38,517 nucleotides of DNA, taken from NCBI GenBank assembly GCA_022616275.1, contig JAKEFB010000170.1:1-38517 (forward strand), read 5' to 3'. Below the pieces are notes generated by a model. That model searched no databases, was not told the origin of the DNA, and worked only from the letters and a program-made list of their open reading frames with translations. This document shows positions 31,915 to 38,517 of this stretch, in pieces. The position numbers and the translations under genes were made by a program. Positions within the stretch are counted from its first letter, which is position 1; each line of letters opens with the position of its first letter. The stretch comes from Chloroflexota bacterium (GTDB taxonomy: Bacteria; Chloroflexota; Anaerolineae; Promineifilales; Promineifilaceae).

Positions 31915-32991
31915 TTAGCGTTTTATATCGTCAGGGCTGTCTTCAACATCTTTTACTTCGACACCTTCACGAGAGAAGCGGTAAATAGCGTGGGCCAGTT
32001 GCATGGCCCGCAAGCCGTCGCGGCCGGTGGCCGGCACTTCCCGGCCGGCGCGGATACCTTCGGCAAACAGGCTCATTTCTTCGACAAAAGATTGGACAAC
32101 AGTCCAGCGCCAGCCTTTCAGCCGCTCCCGGATCTGGAAGGCAGGGAAGAGATTCCAGCGCCGTTTGGTCCGGATACCTGGCTCCGGCATCTGGCCCCAT
32201 TCGGCCATCATGGGAGGATAAGAGGCCTTGACGTAGCCGCGTGTGCCGAAAATTTCCACCCAGAAGCGGTAGCCCCGCCACTGGGTCCAACTGGCGTGGA
32301 CCTGGGCCACTTTGCCGCCGGCAGTGCGGAAGAGGGCGTAGCCATTATCCTCGGCGTTGCCAAAGGGCCAGACCAGATTGGCGATATACCCGGTGGCACT
32401 CACTACGGGGTCATCGAGGAAAAAGCGAGTCAGGTCGAGGATGTGGATGCCGTTATCTACCAGGCTGCCCCCGCCGGTGACGGCGCTGTCGTGGACCCAG
32501 TCGTGGCCAAACTCCACGCCCCCTGGATGGCCGGCGTAAGCCTGGACAGTAATTATCTCGCCGATACGGCCGTCGTCAATCAGGCGGCGGGCGAAAGCCA
32601 TCGCCGGGAAGTAGCGGTGGTTGAAGCCGGTCTTGAGCAGGACGCCGTGGGCCTCGGCCGCGGCGCACATGCGCCCGGCGTCGGCCAGGGTGTGGGCCAG
32701 CGGCTTTTCACAAAGAACGTGCTTACCGCTGGCCAGGGCGGCCAGACTCAGGTCGGCGTGGTGGTTGGGGGGGGTGGAGATAATGACCAGGTCCACGTTT
32801 TTCTGACCGGCCACGGCCAATGGATCGGCCGACGGCTGGCCGCCATAGCGGCCGGCGACTTTTTCAGCCCGGCTGCGGTCTATGTCGGCCACGGCCACCA
32901 ACTCAAGGCCCGGTGTTTGGGCTACGGCTTCGGCGCGGATTTCGCCAATACCGCCCGCGCCAATGAGAGCTACTCCCAATGGAGCAGTCAT
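31915..32991 (-). CDS. Gfo/Idh/MocA-family oxidoreductase
   Basis: 358 residues. VALIGAGGIGEIRAEAV is the NAD(P) loop, VDLVIISTPPNHH and HVLCEKPLAHT hold the EKP lysine, FNHRYFPAM the substrate loop, and GGGSLVDNGIHILDL the DxxxH-type catalytic aspartate and histidine. This copy therefore keeps the full active site, unlike the more divergent copy at 25050. It probably oxidises or reduces a nucleotide-sugar intermediate. The ATG overlaps the upstream GT4 stop codon by 4 bases and the gene abuts the deacetylase. Confidence 0.88.
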   Translation of the reverse strand: MTAPLGVALIGAGGIGEIRAEAVAQTPGLELVAVADIDRSRAEKVAGRYGGQPSADPLAVAGQKNVDLVIISTPPNHHADLSLAALASGKHVLCEKPLAHTLADAGRMCAAAEAHGVLLKTGFNHRYFPAMAFARRLIDDGRIGEIITVQAYAGHPGGVEFGHDWVHDSAVTGGGSLVDNGIHILDLTRFFLDDPVVSATGYIANLVWPFGNAEDNGYALFRTAGGKVAQVHASWTQWRGYRFWVEIFGTRGYVKASYPPMMAEWGQMPEPGIRTKRRWNLFPAFQIRERLKGWRWTVVQSFVEEMSLFAEGIRAGREVPATGRDGLRAMQLAHAIYRFSREGVEVKDVEDSPDDIKR

Positions 32992-34232
32992 GCGACCTCC
33001 TTTGAGCGGCGAGTGGCCTGTAATTCGGCGATCAGGTTGTAATACATCTCGATATGCTGTTCCTCGGTGTAATATTTGGTGTAACTTTCGTACCCCTGCT
33101 GACCTAACTGGTCTCGCCGTTCCGGCTGGGTGCGCAACTGCTCCAGGGCAGCCAGGAGTTCGTCCGCAGTGCCATAAACCAGGCCGCCACCACCGCGTTG
33201 CACCACCTCCGGCAGCGCGCCCAGGTGGCTGACAATGACCGGAGTGCGGGTGACGAAGGATTCCAGGGTGGCCCAGCCGAAGGATTCGTAGCAGAGGGAA
33301 GGGACAAGCGTGGCAATGGCCCGGCCGTAAAGGCCGCGCAACTGCCCGTGATCCAGCAAGCCTAAAAAATGAACGTGCTCCAACCCGTGAGCTAGCTGGC
33401 GCAGCTCGACTTCGTAAGCGCCAGCGCCGGCAATGAGCAGGTCGGCCTTGTCATAGTGGCGGAAGATATCCAACAGGAGCTGGACGCCCTTGATTTTCTC
33501 CAGCCGGCCGACAAAGAGGAAGTAGGGACGTGGGTGGCGGTATTCTTCGGGCTGCTCCAGCCAGGTGGATACCTCACTGTCCAGGAGAAAGTGGGGGATG
33601 GGATGGATGGGGGCAGGGAAGCCGTGGGCGGCGTGAATGTCACGGCTGAAGTGGCTGGGCGCAATGAAGGCGTCTACATGGCGGATCGCGCCGGCCAGGT
33701 TGCCGTTGTAGCGCCACCACTGGGGAGGCCGCCGGCCGTGGAGGGTACAGGTCAGGCAAGTGCGGCGGGTACAGGCCTCGCGGTCAAAGCGCCATAAAAC
33801 GTGCATGGGACAAACAAACCAGTAATCGTGCATGGAGCAAAGCTTGATGGCCCGGCCGTAAGTGAGAACGTGCGGCCCGCCCAACAGGGAGACGTTGTGG
33901 AAATGAATTACGTCGAAACCGCTCTTGTCGAGGATGGTTTTAAGTTGGGCGCGCCTGGCTACCGGCCGGCCGAGCTGGTGGGAAAGGAAGAGGTCTACCG
34001 GGCCAGCGCTCCGGCTGGTGAGTGGATGATGGGTGATGTTGGCTGAAGTAGGGGCGGCCGGCCTGGGCTGGTGATCGCTTAACAGGGCAAAGGCATCCGG
34101 GTCGTAAATGACGTGGACCTCGTGGCCACGCCGGGCCAGGGCCTGGGTGAGACGGTAGACGTAGATACCATCTCCGCCGAAGTTATAAGGGGGGTAAAAG
34201 GTCGTCACCATGCAAAATTTAAGCGGGGACAT
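32988..34232 (-). CDS. GT4-family glycosyltransferase
   Basis: 414 residues from ATG 34232; the frame reaches TTG 34247. FCMVTTFYPPYNFGGDGIYV is the N-terminal strand and glycine loop typical of GT4 acting on lipid-linked acceptors. CSMHDYWFVCPMHVLW and the CTRRTCLTC cysteine cluster are seen in a subgroup with a small metal-like insertion. YFLFVGRLEKIKG and YESFGWATLESFVTRTPVI carry the donor-binding residues. No strong ribosome site is visible. It is second in the operon, 44 bases after the first GT4. The sugar and acceptor are unknown. Confidence 0.87.
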   Translation of the reverse strand: MSPLKFCMVTTFYPPYNFGGDGIYVYRLTQALARRGHEVHVIYDPDAFALLSDHQPRPAAPTSANITHHPLTSRSAGPVDLFLSHQLGRPVARRAQLKTILDKSGFDVIHFHNVSLLGGPHVLTYGRAIKLCSMHDYWFVCPMHVLWRFDREACTRRTCLTCTLHGRRPPQWWRYNGNLAGAIRHVDAFIAPSHFSRDIHAAHGFPAPIHPIPHFLLDSEVSTWLEQPEEYRHPRPYFLFVGRLEKIKGVQLLLDIFRHYDKADLLIAGAGAYEVELRQLAHGLEHVHFLGLLDHGQLRGLYGRAIATLVPSLCYESFGWATLESFVTRTPVIVSHLGALPEVVQRGGGGLVYGTADELLAALEQLRTQPERRDQLGQQGYESYTKYYTEEQHIEMYYNLIAELQATRRSKEVA

Positions 34233-34276
34233 TTCGTGTAGTGACAAAGCTGATGAAAGAGTTGGCTAATTGGAGA

Positions 34277-35476
34277 TTACCATAAGTGGGAGTATTCGTG
34301 TACTTCCTCGATAGCGGCCAACAGCTCAAGAAACTGGCCGGCAGCGTATTCCCAGGTGAGTTTCCGGGCTTGCTCCAGGGCCACCCGGCTCATTTCCTGC
34401 CAGCGATGCTCGTCCTCCAGTAGTTCGGCCACGGCAATGCGTAGTTCGCCCGGCCGGCGCGGGTCAATGAACAGGCCGCCGCCGGTAAGAAGGCGGGGGA
34501 GGGGGCTGTTTCGCGTAGCGACCACAGGCGTGCCACAAGCAGCCGCCTCTACAGCGCCCAGACCAAACCCCTCGTTCACCGAGGGCATCACCAATAACCG
34601 GGCGGCCGAAAGCAGGCAAGCCACTTCTTCGTCTGGCAGGTAGCCGGTGAAACGAACTATCCCTTCCAGCCCCAACCCGGCAACCATTTGCCTGGCCTGG
34701 GCCACGCCGGGAGTGAAGCTATCCTCCTCGGCCGGGCCAACCAGGATCAGTTGCAGGTCGGCGTAGGCCGTTTGGCGGTGCAGCTCAGCCAGGGCTTCAA
34801 AGAGGATGCCCAGGTTCTTGTGGGGGTTCAGGCCGCCCAGGCAAATGATAAAACGCGCCTCTGGAGCCAGCCCTTGCCGGGCCAGTGCAGGCCGCAGCGC
34901 GGCCTGGTCGGTAATCGGCCGGAAAATGGGATCGGGCGCCTCTCCCACCACCCAGACCCGATCCGGGTTCCAACCAAAACGGCGGATAATGCCCTCGCGG
35001 GCGTGCTCGGACACGGCGACGATGTAATCGGCTTGGTGGTGGGCCATCCAGCTCTTGGCCCGCCAGAGAAAGCGCTGGCGGTAGTTGGGAAAGATGAGGT
35101 GGGGATATTCCTCGGCAATAACGTCGTGGATACCAAGGACGATTTTGGCCCGGGTGACAACCGGGAAGTAGGTGTAGACAGTGGGATAGAAGAGAACATC
35201 CAGGGGAAGCCGGGCCACAGCGCGGCTCATAGCCAGTATATCTCGCGCCGAGCGCCGGCCATTGGCCGAGGCGGCAATTGTGGGCGCCTCGCTGGTAGCC
35301 ACGGTGACTACTTGAGCCCCGGCCGGGAGGGGCCAGGTGGCCTGGGTGTGTTGGTCTACAAAGAAAACGTAGTCATGCGACAGGCGCGTGGCTAATAGGG
35401 CCGAGAGAAGTCCTCGGGCGTAGCGGCCATAGCCGCGTGGGTTAGACCAGCAGGTAGCGTCAATTCCAACGAGCAT
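34277..35476 (-). CDS. GT4-family glycosyltransferase
   Basis: 399 residues, GT-B fold. MLVGIDATCWSNPRGYGRYA is the N-terminal loop, VLGIHDVIAEEYPH contains the catalytic histidine region, and FIICLGGLNPHKN and EGFGLGAVEAAACGTPVV the donor-binding motifs with both conserved glutamates. It heads the second glycan operon behind a perfect TATAAT box. Enzymes like this extend an undecaprenyl-linked oligosaccharide or a surface glycan. The specificity cannot be read. Confidence 0.9.
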   Translation of the reverse strand: MLVGIDATCWSNPRGYGRYARGLLSALLATRLSHDYVFFVDQHTQATWPLPAGAQVVTVATSEAPTIAASANGRRSARDILAMSRAVARLPLDVLFYPTVYTYFPVVTRAKIVLGIHDVIAEEYPHLIFPNYRQRFLWRAKSWMAHHQADYIVAVSEHAREGIIRRFGWNPDRVWVVGEAPDPIFRPITDQAALRPALARQGLAPEARFIICLGGLNPHKNLGILFEALAELHRQTAYADLQLILVGPAEEDSFTPGVAQARQMVAGLGLEGIVRFTGYLPDEEVACLLSAARLLVMPSVNEGFGLGAVEAAACGTPVVATRNSPLPRLLTGGGLFIDPRRPGELRIAVAELLEDEHRWQEMSRVALEQARKLTWEYAAGQFLELLAAIEEVHEYSHLW

Positions 35477-35560
35477 AGGTGAGCCAAAACCAGAGCTAGA
35501 GCTAGAGGATAAGTGAGTTGGTCGTCTAGCTCAGGAACGTAAGGCCTTTGTCTGGCCGGA

Positions 35561-35589
35561 ATTATACTCGACACCGGGCGGGCGGGTAA
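35561..35589 (-). promoter_or_regulatory. candidate promoter of the second glycan operon
   Basis: On the minus strand TTACCC (35589-35584), a 17-base spacer and TATAAT (35566-35561) lie about 85 bases before the first GT4 start codon. The -10 box is perfect, but the -35 is weak. AGAGCTAGAGCTAGAGG near 35493-35509 is a small direct repeat in the leader. Confidence 0.45.
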
Positions 35590-35622
35590 CTTTAATCTTG
35601 TCTTAGAGAGGAGTGGGTATTG

Positions 35623-36159
35623 TTAACCAGGGTCAGCCACTGTCAGGTTAATGGTGCAGGCGCTGGCTTCCGCGTTTTCACTGCTCTGGCAGGCGCCAAT
35701 GGCCAGGGTTCCGGCCGCCTCGTAAACCTCCAGGCTTAACTTTTCACCAAAAGCCAGCGTCTTATTGACCGTCAGGGCGTCTTCCGCTTCCGGCTGTTCT
35801 AAGCGCACGGTCAGTGTTGACGGTGGCCCGCTGGCAAAGTGAAGCTGCAGACTACGAAGGGAGTTATCTTCATTGTCGGCGGCTTTAATGGTGAATTGGC
35901 AAGGCGAGTCAAGGCCGGCCGGGATGATGATCTGCTTGTTTTGCAGCCGGCAGCCATCAGGGGAAGCGCTGTTGATTGCCAGCTCGTCAATCCTGAGCCT
36001 GGTGGTGAAACGTTGCTTGATGTCCCGGACCCAAGAAGCGTTAAAAAAGTCAAGCTCGTTATCTGCGCCAGGACGGTCGGCGCGGGAGCCCATCCACAAA
36101 CTGGCGACAAACAGGGCGACAAGGATAATGACCAGGACGACAAGGAGCTTGGGTTTCAT
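35623..36159 (-). CDS. membrane-anchored exported protein, unknown
   Basis: 178 residues. The N-terminus KPKLLVVLVIILVALFVASL is a signal anchor, and the remainder is hydrophilic and beta-rich, with four cysteines (GCRL, PCQF, GACQ, ACTI) that could pair outside the cell. I do not recognise the family. AGGAAC before ATG 36159 supports the start. It lies 69 bases after the DUF11/LamG gene on the same strand and may share its transcript. By context it is a companion surface protein. Confidence 0.65.
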   Translation of the reverse strand: MKPKLLVVLVIILVALFVASLWMGSRADRPGADNELDFFNASWVRDIKQRFTTRLRIDELAINSASPDGCRLQNKQIIIPAGLDSPCQFTIKAADNEDNSLRSLQLHFASGPPSTLTVRLEQPEAEDALTVNKTLAFGEKLSLEVYEAAGTLAIGACQSSENAEASACTINLTVADPG

Positions 36160-36228
36160 TGTAGAGTTCCTGTAGTAAAAGTGGGAAAGCCAATCAGCCC
36201 GGTTGGCGTTGCCAGAGAACAGGCTTCA

Positions 36229-38517
36229 TTAGCGGACAGTGATGACACCAACATTCAAGTTAGAGTCCGGAGTATAGTTGACAGTCCACCAGCCCAGGTT
36301 ACAAGAGAAAGCCTGTCCCTGGCGGAAGCGAATGTAGTAGGTCCCTGGTTGCCCTGGGGCGTTAAAGTTAACAGTACCTGTTCCGCTTACGCCACCAGGG
36401 CCTGGTACACCGCTGTAGACGCAGCCCACAGCCTGGCTCAGACCTGTCGCCTCGTTGGCAATACCAATAATAATTTGATCAATACAGCCTGGGCAACCCA
36501 CATCCTGGATAAAGTAAGCGACAAACAGTGCCAAAGAGCTACCGGGAGACACCTGGACGCTGCCAGGATTGCCATTGATCTCTACTCTATCAATGCGAAT
36601 CCCGACACCGGAAACCGGCAGGACGGGCACGGGGGCTGGCGTGGGAGGAATGGGCGTTGGCGTTGGGGGAATGACAGGCTCGTTGGAGGCGATCCAGACC
36701 AGGCCGTTCATCGGCTGGCCGTCGCGGCCCCGGCCGCTCTGATCGGTTACGACGGTGCCGGAGGTTTCTACCAAAGGCCAGTAAGCAATCAGGCCAGCCT
36801 CATTGCCCTCCAGCCGCTGCTCCATGAATTGGTTGATCTGTTCCGGGCTGCGGGCGTGGTCCCAAATGCGGACTTCGGCCATCGCCCCCCCGAAGAAGCT
36901 GCCCGTAACACCGCCGGCCGTCAACTGGCCCAGGGTCCACGGTCCCCCGCTAATGTCCGCGCCCAGCACCTCGGCGAATTCCCGGTCCCAAAAGACCTGA
37001 CCATTCTGGTAAACGGTGACCATAGACTGGGACAGCGTCCGCTTCTCGACCACCACCGCCAGGTGGTAGAGGCCGGTCAGCTTGTCGCCGGCGGTATACT
37101 TTTCCTCGCGCAGGCCCACCTGCAAACCGCCTTCCCAATAGCCGACCCGGAAGATGGAACTGCCGGCCGCGCCCTGCTTGGCGATAAAAGCCTGGCCATC
37201 ACGGCTGGCCTCCGGGCTGACCCACATCTCCACGGTAAAGGATTCGGGGACGTTGAAGTCGGGCAGGGCGACCCAATCGTTGGCGCCATCAAAATAGAGG
37301 CCGACGCTACTGAATGCTTTGGCTACCCGGGTTTCCTGGACGACCTGGGCTTCGGGCAGGTTGGCGCTGGTAACGACGAAGGTATTGCTGGTAACGTTCT
37401 CGACTGTCGGCAGCAGGGCAATCACGACTGAGCGAACGTCGTTGGGGTCGGCCGGCAGGGAGCCGAAGCTGCAAATGAGGGTCACCTGGCCGCCAAACAG
37501 TTGTTGAGCGCATTCCGGCTCGGTGCTGATGTACTCCCACCCTTCCGGCAGGGCATAACTCAACTCCACCTCGTTAACCACCTGGCCGCTGTTGTTCCAC
37601 AGGCTGACGGTATATTGAAAGACCTCGCCAAGGAGGGCCTGGCTGCTGGACGGGTTGACAGCCAGTGATAAGCCTGTGGCCGATGTGACCTGGGTGGTGA
37701 CGGGAGAAGATTCCAGGGTGGCGCCATCGCCGTCGGCGACAGTCACGGCGCCAATCAAAGCGCCCAGACTCCCTGGACCGGGAACCACGGTAATCGTCAC
37801 CGGAATAGTGGCCCCACTCTCGATAACACCCAATTCGCAGCGCAATTCGCCTCCTGCCGCTTCGCCGCAGTTGCCTTTGCTGCTGGCGGCGTTGGCCCCC
37901 AAGACGCCGGCCGGGAGCGGATAGGTAACGACGACATCCCGGGCGTGGGACGGCCCGCTATTATTAACCGCTACCTGGTAAGTTACTTCCTGGCCAGCTT
38001 CGGCCGATTCAGGTCCGGCCAGGTCTACAGACAGCCCTACCTGGCCAACGACCGTCGTGGCCGTTTGCCCCTGGATGGCTTCGCCTTCCTGGCCAACGTT
38101 TTTGAGAGTAATGGTGTTCAGAAGCGTCTCGCGCACTGCACCGTCTACAGTTACAGTCAGGTCAATCTGGATGGTATCGCCGCCGTCGACAGCGTCACTG
38201 AGCGTACAGAGGACTACTCCTGCGACCTCGCCGGGCTGGCACTCGTCGGTGCTGGCCGAGACGAAGGTGACGCCGGCCGGCAGGGTGTCGGTCAGGACCA
38301 CCCCCTCGGCCCGGCCGGAGCCGGTGTTGCTGATGGTGATGGTGTAGGTCAGGTCTTGCCCGGCGATGACCGGCTCGGCTGAAGCGGCGGCCGTAATGGC
38401 CAGCTCCGGTTCGCCTCGCGCCAACAGGAAAGCCACAACGCCACCGATGACCACCACGACGACGATGACGACGATAATCCACCAGGGGAACGGCTTCTTG
38501 ACCACCTCCGGCTCGGG
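36229..38517 (-). CDS. membrane-anchored DUF11/LamG surface protein (5' edge)
   Basis: At least 758 residues. GTG 38505 could start it, but the frame stays open to the window edge (PEPE before VVKKPFPWW), so the true start may lie outside. A membrane helix (WWIIVVIVVVVVIGGVVAFL) is followed by three DUF11-like beta repeats (VVLTDTLPAGVTFVSAS, VVVTYPLPAGV, LSYALPEGWEYIST), a LamG/concanavalin-like domain (residues about 410-590, with FTVEMWVSP and AEVRIWDHARS), a Pro-Thr linker, and a 120-residue terminal domain with five cysteines (GCPGC, GCVYSG, SCNLGWW). DUF11 repeats act as stalks or adhesive spacers, and LamG can bind glycan or protein. It is probably a cell-surface adhesin. Confidence 0.85.
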   Translation of the reverse strand, partial: PEPEVVKKPFPWWIIVVIVVVVVIGGVVAFLLARGEPELAITAAASAEPVIAGQDLTYTITISNTGSGRAEGVVLTDTLPAGVTFVSASTDECQPGEVAGVVLCTLSDAVDGGDTIQIDLTVTVDGAVRETLLNTITLKNVGQEGEAIQGQTATTVVGQVGLSVDLAGPESAEAGQEVTYQVAVNNSGPSHARDVVVTYPLPAGVLGANAASSKGNCGEAAGGELRCELGVIESGATIPVTITVVPGPGSLGALIGAVTVADGDGATLESSPVTTQVTSATGLSLAVNPSSSQALLGEVFQYTVSLWNNSGQVVNEVELSYALPEGWEYISTEPECAQQLFGGQVTLICSFGSLPADPNDVRSVVIALLPTVENVTSNTFVVTSANLPEAQVVQETRVAKAFSSVGLYFDGANDWVALPDFNVPESFTVEMWVSPEASRDGQAFIAKQGAAGSSIFRVGYWEGGLQVGLREEKYTAGDKLTGLYHLAVVVEKRTLSQSMVTVYQNGQVFWDREFAEVLGADISGGPWTLGQLTAGGVTGSFFGGAMAEVRIWDHARSPEQINQFMEQRLEGNEAGLIAYWPLVETSGTVVTDQSGRGRDGQPMNGLVWIASNEPVIPPTPTPIPPTPAPVPVLPVSGVGIRIDRVEINGNPGSVQVSPGSSLALFVAYFIQDVGCPGCIDQIIIGIANEATGLSQAVGCVYSGVPGPGGVSGTGTVNFNAPGQPGTYYIRFRQGQAFSCNLGWWTVNYTPDSNLNVGVITVR

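Noticed and set aside
31495-33042. 515-codon open frame on the plus strand
   Set aside because: Antisense to the deacetylase and Gfo/Idh genes, both with intact active-site motifs.
35839-37431. 530-codon open frame on the plus strand
   Set aside because: It lies antisense to the exported protein and DUF11/LamG genes, which have clear domains; its translation has no family pattern and reflects GC-rich codon bias.

Overview
The window looks like a chromosomal segment of a Chloroflexota bacterium, probably Anaerolineae or Ardenticatenia grade. This is an inference from gene style, because there is no rRNA or other marker gene. The supporting traits are high GC, a very dense GGCCGG/CCGGCC motif, long Thr-Pro linkers on exported proteins, an XRE-ATPase-TPR (STAND-type) regulator, GT-C glycosyltransferases with C-terminal beta domains, and DUF11/LamG surface proteins. 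No tRNA, rRNA, CRISPR array, integrase, transposase or phage gene was recognised.

Layout. 1-6.5 kb holds housekeeping and accessory genes: an EamA exporter, a PLP threonine/serine dehydratase, an ArsN2-like GNAT acetyltransferase, a LysE-type exporter and a large STAND-like regulator. Short repeats of a dispersed-repeat type fill the gaps between them. 6.5-9.8 kb has an FAD monooxygenase-like enzyme with a clear terminator, a small lipoprotein and a decayed sensor kinase. 9.8-16.9 kb has a GT-C glycosyltransferase converging on a three-gene operon: lysine 2,3-aminomutase, a small membrane protein, and a GT2-DUF2723 fusion. The two convergent genes share a related C-terminal beta module, and their stop codons overlap. 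17-26 kb is a LysW-like zinc ribbon gene and then an eight-gene minus-strand operon read from 26051 down to 17357: Gfo/Idh oxidoreductase, SGNH hydrolase, Wzx-like flippase, GT4, methyltransferase, ferric-reductase-like membrane protein, FAD oxidoreductase with a membrane tail, and a pseudo-receiver response regulator. 26.2-30.1 kb is a plus-strand pair, a sensor kinase and a Thr-Pro-rich anchored surface protein, behind a good sigma70-like promoter. 30-35.5 kb is a second glycan operon: two GT4 enzymes, Gfo/Idh, polysaccharide deacetylase and methyltransferase. 35.6-38.5 kb encodes two membrane-anchored exported proteins, one with three DUF11 repeats and a LamG domain.

How the parts may work together. 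Gene content and tight ATGA overlaps suggest a cell-surface polysaccharide or glycoprotein system. Sugar oxidoreductases would make modified sugars, GT4 and GT-C enzymes would assemble them, the flippase would export the lipid-linked product, and SGNH and deacetylase enzymes would trim acyl groups. The sensor kinase and Thr-Pro protein lie between the two glycan operons.

The most unusual signal is a small membrane domain with conserved KGGxVVGP, YFxGYQV and GSLxGFxYG blocks. It occurs as a stand-alone protein (15066-15419) and again as the C-terminal tail of the FAD oxidoreductase (about 18043-18360). That enzyme is co-transcribed with a ferric-reductase-like membrane protein and a response regulator that has lost its phosphorylation residues.
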